From assembly GCA_963922335.1 (NCBI GenBank), contig CAWUIB010000003.1:310001-374000 (forward strand): a stretch of DNA of 64,000 nucleotides. Reading direction: 5' to 3'. Origin of the DNA: CALBPI01 sp963922335. Its GTDB lineage: Bacteria > Pseudomonadota > Gammaproteobacteria > Steroidobacterales > Woeseiaceae. The first letter of the stretch is position 1. Every line of letters starts with the position of its first letter. This document shows, piece by piece, positions 8,287 to 17,373 of the stretch. A model generated the notes under the pieces. That model was not told the DNA's origin. It saw only the letters and a list, made by a program, of their open reading frames with translations, and made no database searches. Both the position numbers and the translations under genes were made by a program.

Positions 8287-9720
8287 ATGTGCAGGATGAC
8301 AGCAATGATCTTCGATAACTCCTACGCGGCGCTGCCAACCGCTTTCCACGCCACCGTTGCCCCGGAAAAAGCCTCAAAACCCAAGCTTCTGGCATGGAAT
8401 AGCGATCTCTCTCGCGAATTGGGTTTCGACAAACTCGGACTGGATCGGCAACAACTGGCACAGGTGTTCAGCGGTTCACGGGTGCTTGAGGGGAGTGAGC
8501 CGATTTCCATGGCCTATGCGGGTCATCAATTCGGCCACTTCGTGCCGCAGCTTGGAGACGGGCGTGCTGCGCTGTTGGGCGAAGTCGTCACAGACAGTGG
8601 CCAACGGTACGACATCCAGCTGAAGGGCTCCGGGCGAACGCCCTTTTCGCGCCGAGGGGACGGCAAATCATGGTTGGGACCCGTCTTGCGCGAGTACATC
8701 TTGAGCGAGGCGATGCACAGGCTGGGAGTACCCACCACGCGCGCACTAGCGGCGGTGGCAACGGGCGATACGGTCAGGCGTGAGGATCTGTTGCCGGGCG
8801 GTGTGTTCACCCGAGTGGCAGCGAGTCATCTGCGAGTGGGTAGCTTTCAATATTTCGCCGCACGCCAGGACATCGAGTCCTTACGGACGCTGGCGGACTA
8901 CGCGATCGAGCGGCACTACCCCGACGTCAGTCAAGCCGAAGCCCCATACGTTGAGTTTTTCCGGAGGGTTGTGCAGCGTCAGGCTGAGCTGGTCGCGCAC
9001 TGGGTTTCCGTTGGGTTCATTCACGGTGTGATGAATACCGACAACACGTCGATTTCGGGCGAGACCATCGACTATGGACCTGCTGCCTTCATGGACGAGT
9101 TCCGTTTCGACAAAGTCTTCAGCTCGATCGATACCCATGGACGCTACGCTTACGCGAATCAACCGAATATGGCGCAATGGAATCTCGCGCGGCTTGCAGA
9201 ATCATTGATAGTCCTTGGCGAGGAGCAAGAGGCGCTCGAGACGGTCCTCGCGGATTTCACGGATTACTATGCAAAGCACTATCTGGCGTTAATGGCGCCG
9301 AAGCTTGGCCTGTTCCATGCGACCGAGGCGGACGGTGACTTGATCGTGAGCTGGTTGAACTATCTCAACGACAACGCGCTCGACTACAAATTGAGTTTTC
9401 GCGAGCTCGCAAGTCGTATCGACATGGACAACGAGTCGGCGTTCGGTGAGTTCGAATCTCAGTGGCGCGCCAGAGTCGGTGACCAGGGAAAGACCAGCGA
9501 TCAGATTACCGAGTTGATGAATTCTGTGAATCCCTTGTTCATTCCTCGTAACCACAGAGTTGAGCAGGCTATTGAGGCCGCGGTCGCTGGTGACCTGGGA
9601 GTGTTCAATGACTTGAATACCGCACTGAAGAATCCCTTCGTGGAACAACCGAGTCTAAATCGCTATGCCGAAGCGCCTGAGGTTCAAGAGCGCGTAACTC
9701 GGACATTCTGCGGTACTTGA
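8287..9720 (+). CDS. selO: SelO protein adenylyltransferase (AMPylator)
   Basis: About 471-477 residues, matching the SelO/YdiU family. Visible signatures are ISMAYAGHQFGHFVPQLGDGRA, then QLKGSGRTPFSRRGDGK and the pseudokinase nucleotide region LREYILSEAMHRLGVPTTRAL. The catalytic segment VGFIHGVMNTDNTSISGETIDYGP is also present. SelO is a pseudokinase that transfers AMP to Ser, Thr or Tyr of proteins in the redox stress response. The C-terminus ends CGT: the Cys sits where eukaryotic SelO has selenocysteine. The start could be ATG 8287, 8296 or 8305; no ribosome site decides between them. Confidence 0.92.
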   Translation: MCRMTAMIFDNSYAALPTAFHATVAPEKASKPKLLAWNSDLSRELGFDKLGLDRQQLAQVFSGSRVLEGSEPISMAYAGHQFGHFVPQLGDGRAALLGEVVTDSGQRYDIQLKGSGRTPFSRRGDGKSWLGPVLREYILSEAMHRLGVPTTRALAAVATGDTVRREDLLPGGVFTRVAASHLRVGSFQYFAARQDIESLRTLADYAIERHYPDVSQAEAPYVEFFRRVVQRQAELVAHWVSVGFIHGVMNTDNTSISGETIDYGPAAFMDEFRFDKVFSSIDTHGRYAYANQPNMAQWNLARLAESLIVLGEEQEALETVLADFTDYYAKHYLALMAPKLGLFHATEADGDLIVSWLNYLNDNALDYKLSFRELASRIDMDNESAFGEFESQWRARVGDQGKTSDQITELMNSVNPLFIPRNHRVEQAIEAAVAGDLGVFNDLNTALKNPFVEQPSLNRYAEAPEVQERVTRTFCGT

Positions 9721-9792
9721 TCTCTCGCTCCAGCCATTGCGTCGTCTATATAAAGTCGAAGAAAAAGGCGGCTTAATTTCCCCAGTCTCTGA

Positions 9793-9806
9793 TGAATACG
9801 TATGCA
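9793..9806. promoter_or_regulatory. LacI-type operator candidate upstream of TonB receptor
   Basis: TGAATACGTATGCA is symmetric in 12 of 14 positions around a CG centre. This is the pattern used by LacI-family regulators of maltodextrin and related loci. It lies 90 bases before the receptor start, just downstream of a TATA-rich stretch near 9748. The matching regulator gene in the locus is broken (16021-17052). Binding is inferred. Confidence 0.5.
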
Positions 9807-9895
9807 TTTTCTTGCCGGGGCGCGAGCCGCGCTCTATCGTCGTGTGAGTCGTCCGCGCGAGCAGTGGCGGACCGCTTTCGGACTAGGGGGGAATC

Positions 9896-12781
9896 ATGTC
9901 CAAACGCATACCTGAGCGCAGGCAGGCACGCGCTGCGCTGACGACTTTGGCTCTTATGACGCTGTGTCCGCAGCTGGCGCACTCGCAGGATGAAGAAGCC
10001 GAAGAAGACCGAGTCATCGACGAAGTAGTGGCCGTAGGCTTCAGGGCGAGCCTGACCAACGCCATTTCAACCAAACGTAATTCTGATGCTGTCGTGGAAT
10101 CGGTTTCGGCAGAGGATATCGGCCGTCTGCCCGATATTTCGATCGCCGAGTCGCTGGCACGCCTACCGGGTGTCACAGCCCAGCGCACCGGTGGTCAGGC
10201 CAACGCGCTGAATATTCGTGGCCTGGATCAGGGTTTGATCCAGACGACATTGAACGGTCGTGAGCAGGTCGCTACCAGTGGTGGGCGTGCAATCGAGTTC
10301 TCGCAATACCCTTCGGAATTGATCGCTGGCGCGGATGTCTACAAGTCGCCGGAAGCGCGTCTGATTGAGGGCGGTCTCGCCGGTACCGTGGCGCTAAAGC
10401 TCGCCCGACCGCTGGATGGACCAACCGACCAATTGCATCGCTTTACCTCCAACCTTCGCGGTAGCTTCAACGATCTGGCGGGTGACACTTTTGACGCGGA
10501 TGACTATGGTTATCGCGCGAGTTTGACCTATCAGGGCATCCTCGCCGATGAGACCCTCGGCGTGACGCTGGGCTACGCACGTCTGGTTCAGCCGAATGTC
10601 GAGACCCGCTTTGGGTCTGACACCTTCACCCAGACCGGCACCGACGACGACGGTAACGGCACCAACAATTTCATTCCGTTTCGCTACAGCGCTGAAGAGC
10701 TCGGTGGTGAGGATGTGCGCGACGGTTTGATTGTCGGTCTGCAATGGCAACCGAACGACAGCTTCGAGTTGGTGTTTGACGGCTACTACTCAAAGTTTGA
10801 TTCAACAGGTTTCGCACGCGGTGTGACGCTTCTCGGACCACAGTCCATCGGTGGTGGAACCACGCTGACCAATCCCTCGATTGTGAATGACGTTGTTGTT
10901 GGAGGTACGTTTACACGCACCGCCGCGCCGCCGATTACCGATCCGGATAACCCGTTCACCACGGGTGCTTGTTGTGGTGGGTTTGGTATCACACCGAGCA
11001 GCGATACTCAGACACGTGACTTCGAAGACGAGCTGACCACGCTTGGCCTCGGTGCTTCATGGGACGTGGGTGCCTGGACGATTTCGGGAGATATTTCCTA
11101 CTCGAATTCAGACGCGTTCGCGCCTGATGCGCGCATCATCCTCCACCAGGTCAACAACGGCTTCCAGCTTGAAGAAAACGTTGTTTTCAACTTCCAGCAG
11201 GACGGTTTGAACGTGCCGAGTGTGTTCAGTTTTGACAACAACTTCGGTGACAACCCGGGTCAGGTTGCAGTCGGCGGTATTCAAGCGTTCCCAACTGAGA
11301 ACGAAGATGAATTGACGGCGATTGCCACAGAATTTGAGTATGCGTTCTCCGACGGGCCGTTCTCGACGGTTCAGTTTGGTGCTCGCTATTCAGACCGTAC
11401 TGCATCGCAGGTGCGCAGTGGTTTCTCACTCGGCAACGACGCCGGGTTCTACCAGTTTGCACAGAATAATAACGGCGTTCGTGCAAACCCGTTTGTGACC
11501 GAAACAATCCCCGGATTCTCGCCGGTATTCATCGATCCGAGCTTGTATTCGGTTCAGAACTTCAACGGCGATTTCGCTGGCTATCCGTCCTATCTCGCGA
11601 TCGATTTCAATTCGGTGATGGCACTCTTCCCGAATGTGTCGCCCAACCAGCAACAAGGACGTGATGCGATTACCGGCGATTCACAAGACTTTCTGTTGAC
11701 CGAAACGTTCGACATCAACGAGGAAACGCTCGCCGCATTCGTGCAGTTGAATTTCGACAATGAACTCGGAGGCATTCCTGTTCGCGGTAACGTCGGCGTT
11801 CGCTACGTCGACACCACTCAAGGCTCGGACTCGAACACCATCCTGAACGGCGCTGTTGAGCCGATTTCGATTGAGTCGGACTATGACGAAGTGTTGCCGT
11901 CCCTGAACGTGGCGTTCGAGCTCAACGACCAGAACATACTGCGTTTCGCGGCGGCCAGAGTCATTGCACGTTCGGACCTGTTCGATCTGCGCGCGGGTAA
12001 CACCGTAATGGTCGATTCGAACACGGGCATGGTCGGCGGTAATGGTGGTAACACCAACCTCGAGCCATTCCGCGCCGATCAGGTTGATCTGTCCTGGGAA
12101 CACTACACCGACTCGGGCGGCATCTATGCGATTGCCGCGTTCTACAAGGGCCTCGATACCTTCGTGATCAGTCAGACGCAGGAGCTCGATTTTGTTGCAA
12201 ATGGATTCCTGGATCCTGACAACGTGTCGCTCAACCCGGGCACGACGCTGAATCCGATTGGAGAATTCAATGCACCCGCCAACGGACGGGGTGGTTATGT
12301 GCGTGGTATCGAGTTGGCGATGACTCAGACGTTCGACTCACTCCCTGCGCCCTTCAATGGCTTCGGCATTTCAGCGAACTACTCCTACACGGAAAGTTCT
12401 GTATCGCTGCCGGACACGTTCAGCGGTCGCGGTGGATCGATTTCTCTGCCGGGACTTTCGGACAACGTCTTCAATGCAACGCTCTTCTATGAGCGTGGCG
12501 GATTTGAGACACGTGTCGGTTATCGATACCGCGATGAGTTCATCACTCGCCAGCGTGGTATCGGCGTTCAGCTTCCGATTTCTGATTCAGAGCAGACGAT
12601 CGACTTCCAGGCGTCATACCGATTCGAGGATGGTGGCCGAGCCGAAGGTATTCAGCTCCTGTTCCAGGTTAATAACCTGACCGATGAACCGCTGGCCACT
12701 TATTTCACGACGCCACAGCAGCTCAGTAGTGTTGGCAATTTCGGTCGCCAGTACTTCTTCGGCTTCAGTTACTCTAACTAG
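9896..12781 (+). CDS. TonB-dependent receptor, probable maltodextrin/oligosaccharide uptake
   Basis: 961 residues with a strong ribosome site (AGGGGGG). A signal peptide (about 1-30, cleavage near AHSQD) is followed by an N-terminal motif IDEVVAVGFRASLTNAI, a plug domain with ESLARLPGVTAQRTGG and ALNIRGLDQG, and a long beta-barrel ending in the aromatic FGFSYSN. The style of the plug and the length match proteobacterial carbohydrate receptors of the MalA type. It is first in a cluster with an SLC45-like permease, a GH13 amylase and a LacI regulator, so it should bring maltodextrins or similar glucans across the outer membrane. A LacI-type operator candidate lies upstream and a strong hairpin follows. 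Confidence 0.88.
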   Translation: MSKRIPERRQARAALTTLALMTLCPQLAHSQDEEAEEDRVIDEVVAVGFRASLTNAISTKRNSDAVVESVSAEDIGRLPDISIAESLARLPGVTAQRTGGQANALNIRGLDQGLIQTTLNGREQVATSGGRAIEFSQYPSELIAGADVYKSPEARLIEGGLAGTVALKLARPLDGPTDQLHRFTSNLRGSFNDLAGDTFDADDYGYRASLTYQGILADETLGVTLGYARLVQPNVETRFGSDTFTQTGTDDDGNGTNNFIPFRYSAEELGGEDVRDGLIVGLQWQPNDSFELVFDGYYSKFDSTGFARGVTLLGPQSIGGGTTLTNPSIVNDVVVGGTFTRTAAPPITDPDNPFTTGACCGGFGITPSSDTQTRDFEDELTTLGLGASWDVGAWTISGDISYSNSDAFAPDARIILHQVNNGFQLEENVVFNFQQDGLNVPSVFSFDNNFGDNPGQVAVGGIQAFPTENEDELTAIATEFEYAFSDGPFSTVQFGARYSDRTASQVRSGFSLGNDAGFYQFAQNNNGVRANPFVTETIPGFSPVFIDPSLYSVQNFNGDFAGYPSYLAIDFNSVMALFPNVSPNQQQGRDAITGDSQDFLLTETFDINEETLAAFVQLNFDNELGGIPVRGNVGVRYVDTTQGSDSNTILNGAVEPISIESDYDEVLPSLNVAFELNDQNILRFAAARVIARSDLFDLRAGNTVMVDSNTGMVGGNGGNTNLEPFRADQVDLSWEHYTDSGGIYAIAAFYKGLDTFVISQTQELDFVANGFLDPDNVSLNPGTTLNPIGEFNAPANGRGGYVRGIELAMTQTFDSLPAPFNGFGISANYSYTESSVSLPDTFSGRGGSISLPGLSDNVFNATLFYERGGFETRVGYRYRDEFITRQRGIGVQLPISDSEQTIDFQASYRFEDGGRAEGIQLLFQVNNLTDEPLATYFTTPQQLSSVGNFGRQYFFGFSYSN

Positions 12782-12795
12782 TCGGGAACAGCCAG

Positions 12796-12828
12796 ACCGC
12801 CCCATCCCCGGATGGGGCGGTTTCATTT
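12796..12828 (+). terminator. Strong hairpin between TonB receptor and MFS gene
   Basis: A perfect 12-base-pair stem (arm ACCGCCCCATCC, positions 12796-12807 with 12810-12821) and a 2-base tip is followed by TTCATTT. It begins 15 bases after the receptor stop and ends only 3-10 bases before the permease ATG at 12832. The only GG-rich ribosome-site candidate (12814-12820) is inside the stem. It may be a partial terminator, a processing site or a translational brake. Confidence 0.65.
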
Positions 12829-12831
12829 CGA

Positions 12832-14337
12832 ATGCAAAAACGACCCCATCTGAATTTTTGGCAGATCTGGAACATGTGTTTCGGATTTCTGGGTATCCAG
12901 ATGGGTTTCGCGTTGCAAAACGCCAATATCAGCCGCATCTTCCAAACACTGGGCGCGGAGATTGACGACATCCCGGTGCTCTGGATCGCCGCACCGCTCA
13001 CCGGGCTGATCGTCCAGCCGATTATTGGTTATTTCAGTGATCGCACTTGGACACGGCTAGGTAGACGACGTCCTTACTTTCTCGCAGGTGCAATCGCCGC
13101 ATCGATTGCGTTGATCTTCATGCCAAATTCGCCTTCGCTGTGGTTCGCGGCAGGGGCGTTGTGGATCATGGACGCCAGCATCAACGTGTCGATGGAGCCG
13201 TTCCGCGCGTTCGTTGGGGATTTGCTCCCCGAACAACAACGAACCGCGGGTTTTGCAATGCAGACATTCTTCATCGGCGTGGGCGCGGTTGTCGCATCAG
13301 CGTTGCCATGGGTGATGACAAACTGGTTCGAGATCAGCAACACCGCGCCGGAAGGCGTGATCCCCGATTCGGTCAAGATTTCCTTTTACTTCGGTGGTGT
13401 GGCATTTCTGCTAGCGGTTCTCTGGACGGTTTTTCGTTCGACCGAATATACGCCCGAGCAAATGCGTGCATTTGAAGCGGCAGAAAGTGGCGACGCTGCG
13501 ACAACAAATGACATGACCCACAGGACACCGAGCGCCTACTCGCGAGGCGGTGTGATTTGGACGGGTATAGGCGCAGTTTTCGCGATACTCGTTCAGCACT
13601 ACGAGCTAGATCAGCAGCTGTACGTGCTCGCTGGCGGATGCATCGCATTCGGTGCGCTACAGGCGCGTGCCGGACGTTTGCTGATGAGCAACCGGGTAGA
13701 CAATATCGTCTATGAGATCACGCACGATCTGTTTCATATGCCGCGTCCGATGCGCCAGCTCGCGCTGGTTCAGTTCTTTTCGTGGTTCGCCTTGTTCGCC
13801 ATGTGGATTTACGGAACGGCCGCGGTCACGAGTCATCACTTTGGCACGACCGACGTTACCTCGGCAGCCTACAACGATGGCGCCGACTGGAACGGACTGT
13901 TGTTTGCCGCGTATAACTTCTTTGCCGCGCTTGCGGCGATCGGTATTCCGTATGCGGCTGATAAGCTGGGTTGTCGTGTTTGTCACCTGATCAACATGAC
14001 CCTGGGCGGCATCGGATTGATCAGTTTCTACTTCATCAGCGATCCGAAGCTGTTGTTGATTCCAATGATCGGCGTCGGTGTCGCCTGGGCTTCGATTTTG
14101 TCGCTGCCTTATGCGCTGTTATCAAACAGCCTGCCCTCGCACAAAATGGGTATATACATGGGGATCTTCAATTTCTTTATCGTCATTCCGCAACTGGTTG
14201 CGGCTAGCGTGCTCGGACTCGTGTTGCGCGAGTTCTTCGATCTTCAGAGCATCTTTGGTCTCGTGATCGGTGGTGTACTCATGATTGTTGCTGGTGTTGC
14301 AACCCTGATGGTCGATGCGGATGCGGAGCCAGCGTGA
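12832..14337 (+). CDS. MFS transporter, SLC45-like (maltose/maltodextrin or sucrose type)
   Basis: 501 residues with about twelve hydrophobic segments. The N-terminus LNFWQIWNMCFGFLGIQMGF followed by ALQNANISRIFQTLGA is the hallmark of bacterial SLC45-type glycoside permeases. The loop GYFSDRTWTRLGRRRPYFLAG corresponds to the MFS signature between helices 2 and 3 (D-R-x-G-R-R). The family moves disaccharides such as maltose or sucrose by proton symport across the inner membrane. The start at 12832 fits the family alignment although a hairpin covers the leader. The stop overlaps the amylase start. Confidence 0.88.
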   Translation: MQKRPHLNFWQIWNMCFGFLGIQMGFALQNANISRIFQTLGAEIDDIPVLWIAAPLTGLIVQPIIGYFSDRTWTRLGRRRPYFLAGAIAASIALIFMPNSPSLWFAAGALWIMDASINVSMEPFRAFVGDLLPEQQRTAGFAMQTFFIGVGAVVASALPWVMTNWFEISNTAPEGVIPDSVKISFYFGGVAFLLAVLWTVFRSTEYTPEQMRAFEAAESGDAATTNDMTHRTPSAYSRGGVIWTGIGAVFAILVQHYELDQQLYVLAGGCIAFGALQARAGRLLMSNRVDNIVYEITHDLFHMPRPMRQLALVQFFSWFALFAMWIYGTAAVTSHHFGTTDVTSAAYNDGADWNGLLFAAYNFFAALAAIGIPYAADKLGCRVCHLINMTLGGIGLISFYFISDPKLLLIPMIGVGVAWASILSLPYALLSNSLPSHKMGIYMGIFNFFIVIPQLVAASVLGLVLREFFDLQSIFGLVIGGVLMIVAGVATLMVDADAEPA

Positions 14338-16019
14338 GAAGAGCAGTTTCAAGGGCCCTCGGCCTCGCGGCATCGTGCTCGTTGGTCGCTTGTGCGGCAG
14401 AGCAAACCTTAGCTCCGGAAAGTTTCTACGGCACCCTCGAGCCATTTGCGTCTGAAGCCGTCTACTTTGTTGTCACCGACCGGTTTGTTGATGGCGACCA
14501 AAGCAACAATCAACTCAGCCAGGGTGAAGGTAAGACGACAACCTTTGATCGACCGATTCAACTGGACGGCGAACCGCAGGCCAACATCGGGTATCTCGGT
14601 GGTGACTTCAAAGGCATCGTCGACAACGCCGATTACATTGCAGAGATGGGCTTCTCGGCGCTCTGGATTACACCGATTGTTGACAACCCGGATGAAGCCT
14701 TTCTTGGCGGTACATTGCCCGGCGAAGGAATATTTACCGATCGCGGCAAGACCGGGTATCACGGTTACTGGGGCGTCAACTTCTTCCGCGTTGATGAGCA
14801 TCTCGAGTCTGAAGATCTGACTTTTGCCGACCTGACGCGCCAGTTGCGCGATGGGCACAATATCCGAGTCGTGCTGGATATCGTTTGTAACCACGGCTCG
14901 CCGGCCTACACGAATCCTGTTGAGCAGCCAAAATTCGGTGAGATCTATAACGCAGAAAACAAATTGATCGCCGACCATCAGAACCTGCGACCGAGTGAAT
15001 TGGACCCCACGAATCCCCTGCATACGTTTTTTAGCAACACGCCGGATCTCGCCGAATTGGCAGATGTTGATCCGCACAATCCGGAGGTACTCGATTACTT
15101 TGTGGCTGCTTACAGCCAGTGGATTGAGCAGGGCGCATCCGCGTTCCGCGTCGATACCATTCGGCACATGCCGCACGCGTTCTGGCGCGCCTTCGCTGAG
15201 CGTATCCGCAGCGAGTACCCGGACTTCTTTATGTTCGGCGAGAGCTTTGATTATGACGCTCGCAAAATTGCCGAGCACACCTACGTCGAAAACGGCAAGG
15301 TCAGTGTCCTCGATTTTCCGGGCCAGGAGGCGATGGGCGAGGTGTTCGTGGGTGATGCGCCATACTCTAGGTTGCTCGATTACCTGCATTTGGACTCCGG
15401 CGTCTATCAGAATCCATACGAGTTGATGACCTTTTACGACAATCACGATATGCCACGTATGGCTGCGGATGATCATGGCTTTATTGATGCGAATAATTGG
15501 TTGTTTACTAGTCGGGGTATTCCTGTCGTCTACTACGGTTCCGAGATCGGATTCATGGCTGGTGCACGCGAGCACGGGGGCAATCGGAACTACTTTGGAC
15601 AGGCCAATGTCGATGCCGCAGGCGAGCATCCGATTCGCACCGCACTGACATCGATTGCGAATGTTCGAAAGGCCTTACCTGCGTTGCAACGTGGTTTGCA
15701 GGTCAATCTTGCGTTCACTCAGGACACCGCGAGCTTCTATCGTGTATATCAACACGACGGCGTTAGTCAGACCGCGCTCGTGCTTTTGAACAAGGGTGAT
15801 TCCGAGAGCGAGTTTTCGTCGGAACCTTTGGGCGGCACCGAGTGGCGAGATGCGATGGCCAACCAGTTGGTCGAAAACGACCAGCCTTTACTCGTGGCAT
15901 CTCATGACGTTCGTGTATTGATCACCGAAGGGGTGCCCGACGCAATTGAACGCAGCCAGCTACGAGCGTTGCAAGAGATGTCCGAACGCGCTGTGACCTT
16001 TTCGGACAGTCTAGATTGA
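14334..16019 (+). CDS. GH13 alpha-amylase family lipoprotein
   Basis: 561 residues from GTG 14334, overlapping the permease stop by 4 bases. The signal peptide ends in the lipobox LVAC (Cys20), so the enzyme is lipid-anchored. The GH13 catalytic set is complete: nucleophile Asp274 in FRVDTIRH, acid/base Glu303 in MFGESFDYD, and Asp372 with His371 in YDNHDMPR. Region I VLDIVCNHGSPA is also present. GH13 enzymes cut alpha-1,4-glucans; membrane location beside a TonB receptor suggests trimming of imported maltodextrins in the periplasm or on the cell surface. The gene ends one base before the stop of the convergent lacI pseudogene. Confidence 0.92.
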   Translation: MRRAVSRALGLAASCSLVACAAEQTLAPESFYGTLEPFASEAVYFVVTDRFVDGDQSNNQLSQGEGKTTTFDRPIQLDGEPQANIGYLGGDFKGIVDNADYIAEMGFSALWITPIVDNPDEAFLGGTLPGEGIFTDRGKTGYHGYWGVNFFRVDEHLESEDLTFADLTRQLRDGHNIRVVLDIVCNHGSPAYTNPVEQPKFGEIYNAENKLIADHQNLRPSELDPTNPLHTFFSNTPDLAELADVDPHNPEVLDYFVAAYSQWIEQGASAFRVDTIRHMPHAFWRAFAERIRSEYPDFFMFGESFDYDARKIAEHTYVENGKVSVLDFPGQEAMGEVFVGDAPYSRLLDYLHLDSGVYQNPYELMTFYDNHDMPRMAADDHGFIDANNWLFTSRGIPVVYYGSEIGFMAGAREHGGNRNYFGQANVDAAGEHPIRTALTSIANVRKALPALQRGLQVNLAFTQDTASFYRVYQHDGVSQTALVLLNKGDSESEFSSEPLGGTEWRDAMANQLVENDQPLLVASHDVRVLITEGVPDAIERSQLRALQEMSERAVTFSDSLD

Positions 16020-16020
16020 A

Positions 16021-17052
16021 TCAACCGCCGCAGGACTCGCGAACAATCAACTGCGGTTGCATGAGTGTCGAGTCGATGTGTTCTCCTTCGATCAACAACA
16101 CAAGTCGACGCACGAGCTCCTCTCCCGCTATAGCGATATCCTGGCGTACGGTGGTCAGCGGCGGCGTGACGTAAGCCGCTAGCTCGATGTCGTCGAACCC
16201 GACGATACGCACATCGTCGGGCACGCGAATACCACGTGCTCGCATGGCGCGAATCGCGCCGATCGCGAGCAAGTCTGTCGCTGCGAAGATCCCATCGAAT
16301 GAAGTGTTGCTGTCAAGAAGCGCATTCATTGCGTCGAAGCCGAGTGCTTCATCATTGTTCGCGCTATAAATTAACGCTTCTGAACACTGCAGTCCGGCAT
16401 GCTCTAGTGCCGTGCGATAACCGCGGTGACCATCTGCAAGCTCCGGGTTCTGATGGGTTGAGTCAGCGATAAATGGCATTCGACCGCACACGTGATCGAT
16501 AAGGTGGCGTGTTGCGATTGCTACGCCCGTTTAGTTGTCGCACCCGAAGGAGCGCCCGGGCTGCTCGTCAAATATAGGTCCCCAAATAACGAACCGTGTG
16601 TCGGTCTCGGCGAGCGCTGTGAGTTTTGACTGGTAGCTCTCGTAGTCACCATAGCCCAACAGGATTAGCCCGTCGGCTTTGTAACTCGCCTGATACTCGA
16701 TATGCCAATCGGCCGCGAGCTCCTGGAGCGACACCAAAACGTCGTAGCCGTATTGCGCTGCAGCCTTGCTGATGTGACTCAGCATCGCGAGAAAGAAAGG
16801 ATTGATCAGTGCGTCCGACTGAGTTCCGTCGGTCTCGTCAAACAGGAGCAGCGCGATCGTGTTGCTGGACTGTCGTCGGAGACTCGCGGCGTGTCGATTG
16901 ACGCTATAACCGAGTTCTTGCGCGATATTCTGAACTAATTCTCGAGTCTCTGGCCGCACCAATGGGCTGTCACGAAGTGCACGCGAGACGGTCGCCTGTG
17001 ACACGCCTGCTGCTTCGGCGATATCGCGCGATGTAGGGCTATTCACCTTCAT
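16021..17052 (-). pseudogene. LacI-family regulator interrupted by an in-frame TAA
   Basis: From ATG 17052 the frame codes for a LacI-type helix-turn-helix (SRDIAEAAGVSQATVSRALR) and the first half of the sugar-binding domain, ending SFGCDN at a TAA (complement of 16531-16533, codon 174). The same frame then continues without gap as TGVAIATRHLIDHV and on to the expected LacI C-terminus (VRIVGFDDIELAAYVTPPLT, stop at 16021). The total of 343 codon positions is the normal family length. The stop sits where the family has DNxxGG, most simply TAT/TAC (Tyr) changed to TAA. The N-terminal piece alone could still bind DNA weakly. As a regulator of the neighbouring maltodextrin genes it is probably inactive, unless the stop is suppressed or is a sequencing error. 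Confidence 0.85.
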
Positions 17053-17373
17053 CAACGTATAGAACCGGCGACCGGATCCCCCCGTTCCCTAGGCGACCTA
17101 TAAAGCCACGATCTGGTCGACTAACGCAAGATGCCAAGCGCCAGGGTCGTACATGCAACCTGTGCCGCGGGGCTATCGACTGGACGCCAACCGCCGGTTA
17201 AGGCATATTCATTGTTAGACAGCGACAAGACAACGGCTGTTTCGATCTTCTGGGGACAGAAGGTTGCATTCTCCGCGACGCTGTTTTGGGGACGTCGGCG
17301 CGGTTGGCTACGCAGTACGTCGGTACATCACCCGGTTCGTGCTGTTTTTCCCCGCACGTGGAGATTGGCCGGC
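17053..17373. other. Intergenic region before the BLUF gene
   Basis: 321 bases between the lacI start and the BLUF start. The BLUF frame stays open upstream to 17131, but the added 81 residues have no domain and no ribosome site, so I left them out. No operator or terminator was recognised. Confidence 0.4.

Noticed and set aside
14409..15629. Reverse-strand open frame of 406 codons
   Set aside because: Antisense to the GH13 gene whose catalytic residues are all present; no family features in the reverse frame.
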